From assembly GCA_022828595.1 (NCBI GenBank), contig JAKGHH010000003.1, positions 54,239,759 to 54,303,758 on the forward strand: a stretch of 64,000 nt of DNA, in the 5' to 3' direction. This DNA comes from Nelumbo lutea (taxonomy: Eukaryota; Streptophyta; Magnoliopsida; Proteales; Nelumbonaceae). Shown here piece after piece: positions 42,029 to 54,104 of this stretch. The position numbers and the translations under genes are program-made. The first letter of the stretch is position 1. Every line of letters starts with the position of its first letter. Under the pieces are notes generated by a model that was not told the DNA's origin, made no database searches, and saw only the letters and a list, made by a program, of their open reading frames with translations.

Positions 42029-44220
42029 TCCAAACTCCACAGTCTACAGTCCGTTCTAGACCCACTAAATCAATCAATATGGTAATGTACATTCTTGTTC
42101 TCATCAATCTAAGGATTCCATTCGATAACTTGAATCCTTCTTTTTGCCTCTAAACGTATTTGCTGCATGGCAAGCTAGGAAGTAAGAACACTGGAGTCAT
42201 GCATGTTAACTAGTCCAGCCACTCTCCTACTCGAACTCAGCGCCTCAGCCCATGGTGTACTAGGTATAGAGATAAAGACGGCCCAGGAAATGGTCCAATT
42301 TAAGATGACCCCACAGGAAATGGGCTTAACACCCATAAAACCCAGAAAAAAAAGCACCCAATACTTTATTTTAGTTTACCAGATTCAAAATATTGAATAA
42401 TGGTTACCTGTCTACCGTAGCCCTATTCCTCTGTCACAAGTTTCCATAAGAACTTTCCCTGAACTTTCTGCTTCTCACTTATTTACTATCAAACCAAACA
42501 CAGCCAAAGGGTTAAGGGTGGAAACGTGACACAAGAGTTTCCAACATCTTTCGGATTGACTTGGACTGATGGTTTCTGAATTGCCAAAGGTGTAATGTAC
42601 GACTGTCAAGGGATTGGACTGTGCTTACATCTTTTTTGAGTAAAAGAGAATTCACATAGAAAATGTTTATGACTGATACGTTCAGCCAATTACTTTTGAT
42701 TGCTTCTCCTCTGTTATTCCCATCGCCTCACGGTTTTCCATTTGTGGAGCCAAAGACTTTTGGACGCTTTTGCCAAGTCTTCGCTTACTGTTGCGGAAGC
42801 AGGCTTTCAACTTTAGGAACTCATTGATTTCACTCACTGATGTGACTTTGGACAGTCTCATTCTTTTGATAAAGGGTGACAATTCAGAACAAAGTGTTAG
42901 AACCATGGTTTAAAGTATAGATACGTACACAGTGAGTGATATTGTTGTAAGGAGTCTGAAAAACATATATATAATTAATGATTTAAAAACAATTTTGCTT
43001 GCTTTGTTGGTACCGAGTTTGAGATTTTGAATGGCTGGCTGAGAATTTCAATTTGTATTCCTGAGACAATGATAGAGAAGGGGTCGTTCCAAGTTGAAAT
43101 CGGTTGTATTCCTGAATGTTCAAAAGGTTTTCCAAATTTCCAATTAGATGTTGATTATCAACTGATGGGGCTCAGTTGGTATTGTTGCAGGTTTGTTCCA
43201 GTGGAGACTTGGAATTGAATTACACTGCCACTAGGGGTTGGGAGTTAATCGGTACAAGAAAACGATGTTGATCGTTGACCACCCATGCCTGGTTCCTAGA
43301 AATTAATGGATTGATTTAGCTGGAGAGATGAAGCCTCACAAAATATGAATAATAGGTATGATTCCTAAATAATTTGATATTTCAATTTGTATTAAATTTA
43401 GGAGTATAACTTAGACCAGTTGTCTAAACCCGATTCCTGAAATTGAAGTTCGAGTTAGGGTTGAAAAATATGAACTCAATCCAATCCAAAATGCAAGCTG
43501 CAAATTAACTTGTTGGTAAGTCTCGCTGGTACTGATTGTAGTGGTGACTTGGAATTGAATTTCACCTAAATGTTTGCTTCATTTAAGTTGTAATTATGAG
43601 TGATTGAAATCTATATATTGCAGTCACATGTGTCTCAGTTGGTAGTCTCTCTGACTTATAACAATTAGGGGAAATTATAAAAAACTGAAAAATCAAAAAG
43701 TCAAATTGAATCAATGAACCCGAAACAAGAATTCTGGTTAACCAAACCAGTTGATTTAGTTTGATTTTCTATTTTTGACAAACTGAAGGTATTGATTTGA
43801 TTTTGGTTAATCAATATAAAAAATTAATGATTAATTGAACCGACTGGTATACATATGTTTATAAATATTATATATATTTGTATGTATTATATATGTTTTT
43901 CATATATATATATATATATTATATGTAAATATATATTTATAATATATAATATAATATATTATATGTATTTTTAATATTTCTCAATAGATTAATTGATTGA
44001 CTTTGATTTAATTTTGATTTACGGTTTTCCCAAAATCCATGATATCGGTTCGGTTTAAAAAATAGGCTCACCTCTAACAACGATCCAATCCGCTTGTTAG
44101 ATTTTAACTTGTAACGGATGCAACTCTAAAATCTAAGACAAAAACATCATCTGCCTATGACTGTGACTGTGATTATCACAACCCCACCAAATGGTCCAGT
44201 GTTGGGTTGATTGATTAAGA
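42029..44220. other. Intergenic AT-rich DNA
   Basis: A 74-codon minus-strand frame at 42682-42906 has no recognised product. A diverged direct repeat (about 43185-43220 and 43540-43565, 'gtggagacttggaattgaat') and a (TATA)n-rich block at 43860-43975 are the only structure I see. Confidence 0.35.
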
Positions 44221-44473
44221 GTGTTGGGTTGATTGATTAAGAATGGATTGAAGCATGGTAAAACGAAAACGCGTCTGAAAAACGACGCAATCCAAAACAA
44301 TTTGCCTGTCATTATCAGGAATAAAATAGGTCGAATCTCTCCTCACAACATAAGAAATCGTCCCAACAGTTCTAACATGATCTGTATCCGCACTCCCTGT
44401 ACGCGTTTTTATGTTGGAAGGAAGGAGATATCAACTCGGACTGAAGTAGTGACGGGATCTATTCCTTACAAAT

Positions 44474-44551
44474 GGGCGCCTCACAGGTATATTCACTGTG
44501 CATCGAGAACATGCATGTGACGCATGTTCTCGGATATGCGTGTAAGGCGCC
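44474..44551. repeat. Interrupted palindrome (GGCGCCT ... AGGCGCC)
   Basis: Outer arms 'ggcgcct'/'aggcgcc' and inner arms 'cgagaacatgc'/'gcatgttctcg' surround a short loop. It would form a cruciform or hairpin of about 78 bp. It resembles the core of a foldback MITE, but no outer limits were found. Confidence 0.6.
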
Positions 44552-44825
44552 AGGTGTGAAAGCAGATCCTCTTCCCTTCTCTGTTGTTCCGTAGAGGGGC
44601 AGTAAAGGCACACTAGCAGGAGTACAGGAATCTTCAACATGTCAACACGCAAATTGGGGCCTACCATGTCTGGCCCATACCTATTTATTTCCACTTGCTA
44701 CGTACTAAGAAATAATCATGGCCCGGACCCGGACCATGCCTAGCCAAGCTTCAGCATTGGGCCGGGATGGGTAAAGCGGGTCTGAGCCAGAAATGAACAA
44801 CCTTAATCTCACCATACCATCACTT

Positions 44826-44925
44826 TTTTTTTTTTTAGTGCCGTTAGTAGCAGGGCTCGAAACTGCATCTCGTCCGGACTTACCCGGTTACATGCCAACG
44901 GAGCCACCACTCAATTGGCACCAGG
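44826..44925 (-). mobile_element. tRNA-derived SINE
   Basis: Flanked by a 9 bp duplication CCATCACTT (44817-44825 and 44926-44934). On the minus strand it reads 'gtggctccgttggcatg' (A box), 'gtttcgagccctg' (B box) and ends in a run of about 13 A. It is about 100 bp long and distinct in sequence from the SINE at 12330-12454. Confidence 0.85.
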
Positions 44926-44935
44926 CCATCACTTA

Positions 44936-45054
44936 GGCTATGCTTGCTTTGAAGGAAAAGGTAGGGAAAGGGAGGGAAATCTTTACAAATCGTGCATGGG
45001 TTTTTCTACGTTTCCCTTCCTTTCCCTACTCTTTCCTTCAAACCAAACATAGCG
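44936..45054. mobile_element. Tourist-like (PIF/Harbinger) MITE
   Basis: Ends 'ggctatgcttgctttgaagg' and 'ccttcaaaccaaacatagcg' are inverted repeats extended by 'aaaaggtagggaaagggagggaaa' and its complement. TTA is duplicated on both sides (44933-44935, 45055-45057), the Harbinger target rule. It is 119 bp and inserted one base after the SINE's right target duplication. Confidence 0.8.
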
Positions 45055-45145
45055 TTAAGGATCATAAGAGCATTCTCTCCCACCAGGCCATCACTTAAAC
45101 GATCATATAGAATGGTTAATGGGGTGGTCTTTTCTTTTCTTTTTC

Positions 45146-45560
45146 TTTTTTCTGCTTTAAAGTTAAAAGTAAATATTTAACAAAAGGGGTGAATTTCAAC
45201 CTAGGTGCAACCTTAATAATTGGGCCTAAAACTTACGCCCAAGGTCAAGTTTGAATTATCCAACCTGAGCCCAGCCTGTGATAATAAAATTTGATGCACT
45301 TGTGTTGGGCTTAGGCTCAGGCTGGGTTTGAATTGGTCAATCATCTCATACTAAAAATTGATATACATGTATGTATGTATGGTTTATTAAAAAAATTATG
45401 CATATATGTATATATACATGTACATAATTGGGTGCGTTCAGGTTGGATAATTCAAACTCGACCTTGGACGTAAGTTTTAGGCCCAATTATTAAGGTTGCA
45501 CCTAGGTTGAAATTCACCCCTTTTGTTAAATATTCACTTTTAACATTAAAGCAGAAAAAA
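45146..45560. mobile_element. Foldback element with ~115 bp near-identical inverted arms
   Basis: The left arm (about 45146-45268) and right arm (about 45436-45560) are reverse complements with only a few differences. Landmarks are 'tttctgctttaaagttaaaagt', 'aacaaaaggggtgaatttc', 'aggtgcaaccttaataattg' and 'ttgaattatccaacctga'. The ~165 bp centre carries (TATG)n-type repeats and GGCTTAGGCT text. No ORF. Such high arm identity implies a young element or gene conversion between arms. Confidence 0.85.
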
Positions 45561-45745
45561 AAATTATATACATGTATATAATTGAGATAAAGTTGGGCCG
45601 GGATCAGATTGGGTTCAGACCTAGACCTAACCTGAAAATTAAAAAGACCAAAATTTTAGGTCCAGACCCCACCCGGGGATCAAAAGTCTTACCCGTGTGA
45701 AATTGTGAATTGGGTCAGTCTAGGTTCAGGTTGAACACGCCCAAG
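45561..45745. repeat. GGGTTC/GGCC-type repeat next to the foldback element
   Basis: It contains 'gggccgggatcagattggg', 'ccagaccccacccgggg' and ends near 'cacgcccaagttgc', the same terminal text as the MITE at 41477-42028. Probably the right part of a related hAT-like element. Confidence 0.4.
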
Positions 45746-47749
45746 TTGCAAAAATATTTATCAATGAATCGACGACTTAACTAGGTCCATCCACATGGTC
45801 AATGGGTCCATAAATGTCCCATTCTGAACTCCAAAATGTCAGAGTTAATTTCAGACTCCAAAATGTCCCATTCTGAAGTCAATTAAAACAACCAACCAGA
45901 AATTATTATCCACTTGAAGGCAACCCATTGAATTACAACCACCAACCCATTAGCCACACCACAGTGCATGTTATGTGCTATATATGCAGCCCTCATTAAT
46001 TAGCAAGATAGTCGAATTTCCAGTCGTAAAATGTTGGCCCACAAAACATAAATCCAATTGCAAATGAGGCCAACAAATAGCCCATTAACATTTTTTGAAA
46101 AGTAAACGTCGTAGATGTCATCAAGTCGAAAAAATGGACAATCTAGAAATGTCTTTTAGTACAATGAAGTGATAACTGATAACAGCTGTTGTGGCTCTTG
46201 TAGGATTATATAAGGTAGCAAATATTTACAGGATCTCTGGCATTGACTTCAACTTAATATTTTTCTTTGTTTTTGGTGTAAATTCCATCGAGTAATTCAG
46301 TGGAATTCAATGCCGATTTTTTAAAATTTCAGTACATCATGTATTATGTAAAACTCAACAGATAGAGTGATTTATACCAATTTTTGACATAAACCATATA
46401 CTGAAAGCAAATGTATGAAAATACACACTGGAAATAAACTTTTTCACCGGTCCATATTTACACTGAAAATAAATGTAAATAAATACAAATTGACAATGAA
46501 ATTTTACGTCATTAAACGCAACCTTAACTTCGTGTTGGTTCAAGGCAGAGTTTGTCACGGTTTGGCTTCTTTCTCACCACTTTTGAGCTTACGGAATGCA
46601 CACATAAAGCAATTCACGGGTGTATACTACGCTACACTTTTTTTTTTAAACTTTTTTAATTATCTCCTTCTTCATATCACATTCACAGCTTCTCTTTTAA
46701 GTTGTCAACGACTTACATACCTTTACGCAAGTCTTGGGTTACAGTACAGGTAAGGAATTATATTTTTGTCGTTATAACACAAAGGCCGAGGTTTGGATTG
46801 CTGGGTTGGACAAAGCCCATAAGGACTGCTGCAAATGGGTCCACAGTAGGTACAAAATAGTAAAAAGTGGGTTTGAACTTTCGGGCTTCACTAAAAGGAC
46901 AAGCGCCCATCTCAACTCAAAATCACTGATGTGTCTCAGTTAGAGATGGTCCCATTTCAACACGTCGACTTTGCATTGGTCCTAATCTTACAAAGAAAAT
47001 TGCTATTGACTTTTAGGTTTGTAGACCAAAAAAAACTGGGGCTAACCTTGGGATGTCAGTGGGTCGGGTTACATAGTAAGCCTGTCCTGGCCTGATTCCA
47101 TCGGAATAGGGTCGGGTTGGGTCCGGATCTTGTGTTGGGTTTGGGTTGAGGCTGACCTCTGATAGATCTGACCCATTGATGATGTAGTTTTTTAGGTATA
47201 AAACCAAATTTCGTTCGACATATAAGGACGCGTTGGTTACATCCAAGTGAAGGAATGAGAGAGAGAGCCCATGTTTGGCCATAGAATGAGTTATCTATTT
47301 CCCTCACGGAGGAACATGACAAACACGAGGCAAGGTGAAAACCCTGAAAAGTTTCCTCCAATCAGCTATTATGACTCATTTTCAAACTTAATCCATCAAG
47401 AGTAAGAAATAGATACACAAGTACTACACATCAACAAAACAAGACAATCCAAGCAAATACAAAATCATCACATCGACGAATACAAAGATAGGGGATGTGC
47501 AAATAATCTTCTTTAATCAAATTCAGAAGTCTACGGTGTATTTGGTTGTTGTGATTGGGATGGAAAAATGAGAATATTCTAATAACACTCTCACTTTTCA
47601 TGCATTTGATTGTTGCGATGGGATGCGAAAATGTGGTATGCGGTTTCTTAAAAGTTACGATGCGGGGTTGTACCACGCACTGATATAGTGTGACCCCGAT
47701 GAAAAGAGAAAACATTGAGAAAAAAATATCGGACTGTCTTGACTGTGAT
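45746..47749. other. Intergenic, no gene supported
   Basis: AT-rich, with a GGGTTGGGTC-type patch at about 47055-47160. A tract at 46385-46490 repeats 'atacacactggaaataaac/ttacactgaaaataaat' in diverged form. Confidence 0.4.
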
Positions 47750-47754
47750 TAGAG

Positions 47755-48514
47755 TGTTGGATTTTAATCTCATAAGAGATTAAATCCAATGGATTTGATT
47801 GGTCAATTACATGAGAAATTGCACTTGCACACTTGATTGAAAAATTAGTTTTTCTTTTACAAAATCCAGTTTTGAACTGGTCCCACATTGGAAAATTACA
47901 AGTTTTGTTTTTAGTATTTCAATAGGAGTTGATTTACACTCCTTAGAATTAGTGTGTGCGACGCAACGAGGCGCTTTAGAGGCACACTTTGCTCGCACTT
48001 CGCGATGGGTAGCTTTGGTTTTGGTGCATTGCTGATTGTTGATCACCGTTGACGAGATCAACGGTCACGATTCGATCGGGTGTGATCAAGAGGCACAATT
48101 CAAAGTTAACAGTCACTAACTGTTAACTACTTTTTAAACAATCACAATGTTTGAAATTGTAACTGTTCAAGGTGCATTCTCTAAACTAGTACCTACCTTT
48201 TCCTCATACATCTTTACAAATTATTTAAGGAGCATGAATCAGGCTCCAAATCACACAATTTCGAAATTCACTATCTCTCTCTCTCTCAGTCCGGTCTGTT
48301 ACAATCTCATAGAAGGTTTATTTGGAGACTCTTCAACTTTGCTGGTTGCAGATTCTCGCCCAAGGCTCTATTGTATCCTAGGAACGAATTTGCTTATAAC
48401 CCAACAGCAAACTCAGTAAAACTGAGTGGGGGAAAATAACGTTCTAAAGACAGTGTCTTCAGACGTGCCTTAGAGCTTCTCCTCCAAAGTTACAGTGACC
48501 CCATCTTCTCCAAC
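47755..48514 (+). repeat. Copia 5' LTR
   Basis: 760 bp. It opens with an inner palindrome (ttttaatctcataagagattaaa). It aligns fully with the 3' LTR except for a gap near 47954, where the 3' copy has extra sequence. Confidence 0.92.
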
Positions 48515-48554
48515 AATTTTAGAACATTATTTTGCAATTGAGGCGGAAGCAAGC

Positions 48555-51500
48555 ATGACTTCGATCGAGATGATGAACCAAGATCTTGTTTGACTAGACC
48601 AGTTCGATGGAGAAAATTTCAGCCGATGGCAAGACAAGATGATATTCTTTCTGACCACACTGAAGCTATTCTATTTGTTGGACCCGAATCTGCAATCACT
48701 TCCTGAACCCACTCACTTCTGTGCTGATGACACATACTGAATGCTTTATCAGACCGGCTCTACAACTTCTACAAGGAACTTACATCTCCAAAAGAAATAT
48801 GGAAGGCCTTGGAATTCAAATACAAGGTGCAAGAAACAGGTACGAATAAGTATCTTATTGCAGAATACTTTGACCTCACCATGAACAACCAAAAACCCAT
48901 ACTAGAGCAAGTTCATGAATTACAGGTGATAGTCAATAAAATTCAATCCCTTAACATCATCATTCCTGAATCTTTCCAAGTGGGAGCAATCATTGCCAAA
49001 CTTCCACCCTCTTGGAAGGATTATAGGAAGAAACTTCTACACAAGGTTGAAGAACTTACCTTGGAGCAAATTCAGCAACACCTTCGTGTTGAAGAAGAGT
49101 CTCGGTTTAAAGATAGTAGGGATAAGTCCCTGGCCGGTATGCTGAACTCTAAGGTCAATTTTGTGAAAAACGGATTGAAGAAGACTAACCCTGCATTACA
49201 AGTAAAGAAGAAGGATGTGAACTTCAAGAAGAGCAACAATAAGAAAGGATCCTGCTATGTTTGTGGAAAAAAGGGGCAATGCCCGAGTCTGCCGACATCG
49301 GAAAGGTGGAACCAAGTCTGCAAACATGGTAGAAGACAATCTCGTGGCCATGATTACTGAAGTCAACATGGCAGAATCGTCTTCTGGATGGTGGTTTGAA
49401 TCAGGCGCCACAGTCCATGTTTGCAAGGAGAAGTCCTTGTTCAAGACATATGAAGAAGTGACTGATGGCCAGGAGGTACAGACGGGAAATCAAACATGTG
49501 CCAAAGTTGCTGGAAGAGGCAACGTAGAGTTGAACTTCACATCCGGAAAGACACTGACTCTCCTGAATGTTCTCCATATTCCTGATATTAGAAAGAACTT
49601 GGTCTCAGTAAATCTTGTTTGTAAGAGGGGATTCAAAGTTGCCTTTGAATCCGACAAACTAATCCTATCCAAGAATGGGATGTTTGTTGGAAATGGATAT
49701 GGTTGTAATGGTATGTTCAAATTAAGTATTAATAAAGGAAAAGTTAACGCTTATATTATTGATTCTTTCTCTTTATGGTATGATAAATTAGCATACTTGA
49801 ATTTTAAATCCATAAAGAACATGAGCAAACTTGGTATAATTGCTTATAATAATGAATCAACTGAAAAATGTGAAATATGTGTAAAATCTAAAATAGCTAA
49901 GAAATCTTTCCCTAGTGTTAAGAAAAATTCTTAACTTCTAGAACTAATCCATTCTAACATTTGTGAACTCAATGGTGTATTAACTAGAGGAGGTAGAGAT
50001 ACTTCATAACATTTATAGATGACTTTTCTAGGTACATCTATGTCTATCTTATGAGAACTAAGGATGAAGCCTTTGACATGTTTAAACTATATAAGACTGA
50101 AGTTGAAAATTAATTAGAAAAGAAAATTAAAATATTTAGAAGTGATAGGGGTGTTGAATACTTTAAAAATGAGTTTAATTCTTTCTGTGAAGAATTTGGA
50201 ATAATACATCAGTGTTTTGCTTCCTATATCCCTCAACAGAATGGTCTGGCTGAAAGGAAAAATAAAACACTTACAAAAATGATAAACTGCATGTTGTTGA
50301 AAGCTAATTCACCCTTAAACCTGTGGGGGGAAGCACTCTTAACAGCTTGCCATTTACATAACAGAATTGTTTCTAGAGTTAATAATAAATGCCCATATGA
50401 ATTATGGACAAGAAGAAAACCTAATTTAGCATATCTAAAAGTGTGGGGGTGCTTAGCATATTGTAGAGTTTCATATCCTAAAAGAACCAAATTAGGACTC
50501 AGAGCTAAGTATGTTTATTGGATATGCAGAACATAGCAAGGCCTATAGGCTTCTATACTTAGAGTCCAATATAATAATTGAAACTAGAGATGTTGAATTT
50601 TTTGAAAATAAAATGTGTTCTGAACCTATAGAAAATGAATCCATAGAAAATGATAGAAAAACTCAGATCTTAGTACCTGTTGATAATAATGAGACCGAAA
50701 GAAGAAATGACACAACTGTAACACCTACAATAGGACCTAGAAGAAGTCAAAGACAAAGAACAGATAAACACTTAGGTTCAGATTTTATCTCTACTCAGTC
50801 AATTGTATTTTTTGTTGAGGCTGATAGAGAGAAGATTTTAAATAAAATACCTATTGTCCTAAACATTGAAAATGATCCAAAAACCTATAGTGAGGCCATG
50901 ATCTCTAGAGATGCTGCCTTTTGGAAAGAAGCTATAAATGATGAAATGGATTCAATAATGTTAAATAACACATGGGTATTAGTAGATCTGCCTCCAGGAT
51001 CAAAACCAATGAAATGTAAATGGGTGTTTAGAAGAAAATACAACACTGATGTAACTATACAAATTTTTAAATTTAGATTGGTAGCAAAATGATTTAATAA
51101 AAAGGAAGGGATTGATTACTTTGACACCTATGCACCAGTGGCTTGAACAAATTCTATTAAAACACTAATAGCATTAACATTCATTTATCATTTATCTGTT
51201 CACCAAATGGATGTTAAAACCGCTTTCTTAAATGATGATTTAAATGAAGAGGTTTATATGGAACAACCAGAAGGATTTGTTCTTCCTGGAAATGAGAAGA
51301 AAGTTTGTAAACTGGTTAAATCACTATATGGATTAAAACAAGCACCTAAATAGTTGCATGAGAAATTTGATTATTGCATTCTAGCTTTTGGCTTTAAACA
51401 TAATAGTGCTGATAGATGCATCTACTCAAAATTCATTGAAAATTATGGAGTAGTTGTTTGTCTTTATGTTGATGATATGTTTATTGTGGGTACAAATATG

Positions 51501-52356
51501 GTTGTCATAAATGAAACTAAAAACTACTTATCCTCTGTCTTTAAGATGAAAGATTTAGGAGAAGTAGATACCATCTTGGGAATAAAAGTTAAAAAGCATA
51601 GTAGGGGCTATGCATTAAGCCAATCACATTATATTGAGAAAGTACTTGATAAATTTAAGCATTTAGGGTTTAAAGAATATAGCACACCATATGATTCTAG
51701 TATAAAGCTAGTAGAAAATACTAGTAGAGCAATTGCGCAACTTGAGTATGTTAGTGCAGTAGGAAGCTTGATGTATGTTATGCTTTGTACCAGACCTGAT
51801 TGCATTTGCAGTAAGTAAACTCAGTCGATTTACAAGTAACCCCGGTGCAGAGCACTGGAAGGCAATTGAGAGAGTTCTTGGGTATCTCAAGAGAACCTTG
51901 GAACTTGACTTGTTTTACTGTGATTATCCAGCTGTACTAGAAGGGTACACTAATGCAAGTTGGATTACCGGTAATGGAGATAACAAGTCCACATCTAGAT
52001 GGATTTTTGTCTTTGGTGGGGGTGCAATTTCTTGGGCATCCAAGAGACAAACTTGTATATCTCACTCGACCATGGAATCCGAATTCATAGCCTTAGTGGC
52101 TGCTGGAAAAGAGGCTGAATGGATTAGGAATTTATTATTGGATATAAAACTTTGGCCTAGTTCTATGCCTCAAATTTCCATTTACCGTGATAGTGAGACA
52201 ATTCTATCAAGGGTCTACAGTGGTACCTACAATGGTAAGTCCAGACATATAAGTCTGAGACATGAATTTGTTAGGCAACTGATTCAAGATGGAGTCATCA
52301 CTATAACCTATGTGAGGTCAAGTAAAAACTTGGCTGATTCTCTTACCAAGGCTTAG
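48555..52356 (+). pseudogene. Copia gag-pol polyprotein, decayed
   Basis: It starts at 48555 (MTSIEMMNQDLV). Domains in order: gag UBN2 region (48600-49200), CCHC knuckle (CYVCGKKG..., broken by a frameshift near 49275), protease (WWFESGATVHVC near 49390, with the catalytic DSG changed to ESG), GAG-pre-integrase (49760-49930), integrase (FIDDFSRYIYVY, FRSDRGVEYF, QNGLAERKN), RT (YSEAMISRDAAFWKEAIN, MDVKTAFLND, VCLYVDDMFIVG) and RNase H ([30 protein letters not shown], to NLADSLTKA). The RT YVDD and integrase D,D,E residues remain. At least eight stops or shifts (for example near 48597, 48739, 49932, 50111, 51090, 51144, 51351 and 51813) disable it. Confidence 0.92.
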
Positions 52357-52984
52357 TTAGAGAATTGGTAAGAATGACAACCAAAGATATGAGATTAAAA
52401 CCCTTTACTTAGTCACCTGTAATGGTAACCCAACTTGAACTGAAAAACCATCAGTATTGGGTTTAATGGGTAACAACAAGTTACAGCAATGCTATTGTTA
52501 GTACTGACATTGAGATATTTCCCATCACATAGTGAAACTTCACCTATGTGAGGTCAAGTAAACAATGCTGTCCGTTATGATGAGAGGTTGAGATAAAATC
52601 TCAATGAAGTTTTGAAATGTGTCAAATAATGGAGCACATAGTGAAACTTCACCTATGTGAACATAAAAGTGGTGCTGCTTCTCATGAGGGTTTGGGTTTG
52701 CTCTCGGGATTGTTCATGAAATCAGGAAAGAAGCACATGGCCATAACAATGCTGAGCAAAACTTGAAACTTTTGTAGAGATTGGACATTTTGTGTGTATA
52801 GGTGTCTCTAGTCTGTTTTGAGAGTAATTGGTTTAAGGTCTTACCACCAATAACTTTGACAAGGCACTGGGATAACTATACTAACAAGAGGTTTAAGTTG
52901 ATAAACACCTTTTGTATGCATAATTGTGTCATAGTAGTTTGGATTGAGAGAGAACTATGTAATTGATCAATCAATGTGGGGGAT

Positions 52985-53792
52985 TGTTGGATTTTAATCT
53001 CATAAGAGATTAAATCCAATGGGTTTGATTGGTCAATTACATGAGAAATTGCACTTGCACACTTGATTGAAAAATCAAAATTTCTTTTACAAAACCCAGT
53101 TTTGAACTTGTCCCACATTGGAAAATTACAAGTTTTGTTTTCAGTATTTCAATAAGAGCTGATTTACACTCCTTAGAATTAGTAGAAGAGAGTATGGGGA
53201 TTCGATGCCGCGCAACGCGTGTGCGCGCATGTGTATGGCGCAATGAGGCGCTTTAGAGGCACACTTTGCTCGCACTTCGCGATGGGTAGCTTTGGTTTTG
53301 GTGTGCTGTTGATCGTTGATCACCGTTGACGAGATCAACGGTCATGATTCGATCGGGTGTGATCAAGAGGCACAATTCAAAGTTAACAGTCACTAACTGT
53401 TAACTACTTTTTAAACAGTCACAATGTTTGAAATTGTGACTGTTCAAGGTGCATTCTCTAAACCAACACCTACCTTTTCCTCATACCTCTTCACAAATTA
53501 TTTAAGGAGCATGAATCAGACTCCAAATCACACAATTTCGAAATTCACTATCTCTCTCTCTCTCAGTTCGGTCTGCTACAGTCTCACAGAAGGTTTATTT
53601 GGAGACTCTTCAACTTTGCTGGTTGAAGATTCTCGCCCAAGGCTCTGTTGTATCCTGGGAATGAATTTGCTTGTAGCCCAACAGCAAACTCAGTAAAACT
53701 GAGTGGGGGAAAATAACGTTCTAAAGACAGTGTCTTCAGATGTGCCTTAGAGCTTCTCCTCCAAAGTTACAATGACCCCATCTTCTCCAACA
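52985..53792 (+). repeat. Copia 3' LTR
   Basis: 808 bp. It is longer than the 5' LTR because of about 40-50 bp near 53180-53240, including a CG-rich 'cgcgcaacgcgtgtgcgcgc' patch. Either that patch is an insertion or the 5' copy lost it. Confidence 0.92.
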
Positions 53793-53825
53793 TAGTCGTT
53801 CTCTCACTACTTCAACATCTCAGCA

Positions 53826-54104
53826 ATGGTTAAGTCTTCGATGACGTCTCAAGCAATATCCGGCCAAGGTAAGGCCAAATCTATAACCCCTAAACCTTGG
53901 CGATTATTTTCTTCCCCTTTTTGGCTTTGTCACTCTCTTTCTCGTTGGTTGTAATACACGGTCGTTAGCTGACTAAACGCCATTGTTTCCGGCGGTATCA
54001 AGCTATGTTTTTTACAGATATGCGTTTGTACTTTATAGATCTAACATTCTTATCCACTTTTTTTTGTCTGTAGGGTTCAAGTATTTCCATTCAACTGCGG
54101 GAAG
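53826..54104 (+). CDS. Possible first two exons of a host gene, downstream of the copia element
   Basis: Exon 1 (53826-53868) starts ATGGTTAAGTCTTCG and ends CAAG|GTAAGG. Exon 2 (54074-54104) lies between a T-rich acceptor (tttttttgtctgtag) and GAAG|GTAAGA. The phases join, giving MVKSSMTSQAISGQ then GFKYFHSTAG and a split codon. The basic, Ser/Thr-rich, acid-free start is compatible with a mitochondrial presequence. Three consensus splice sites in 280 bp, after kilobases of decayed repeats, favour a real gene. No third exon was recognised in the remaining 10 kb, so the rest could lie beyond the window or the gene may be a remnant. The ATG is 33 bp past the copia 3' LTR. Confidence 0.35.

Larger units (their letters stand above)
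47755..53792 (+). mobile_element. Ty1/copia retrotransposon, complete structure, decayed genes
   Basis: LTRs at 47755-48514 and 52985-53792 start TGTTGGATTTTAATC and end TTCTCCAACA. A purine tract (tgtgggggat) abuts the 3' LTR. The internal region has gag, protease, integrase, RT and RNase H in copia order. A canonical Met-tRNA primer site is not visible after the 5' LTR. The flanks TAGAG (47750-47754) and TAGTC (53793-53797) agree only in the first three bases, so the target duplication is imperfect. About 630 bp of non-coding DNA precedes the 3' LTR, with two copies of 'cacatagtgaaacttcacctatgtg'. Confidence 0.93.

Noticed and set aside
44233..44520. 95-codon + strand ORF
   Set aside because: It overlaps the palindrome, has no domain, and an opposite frame of similar length overlaps it. 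It looks like chance.
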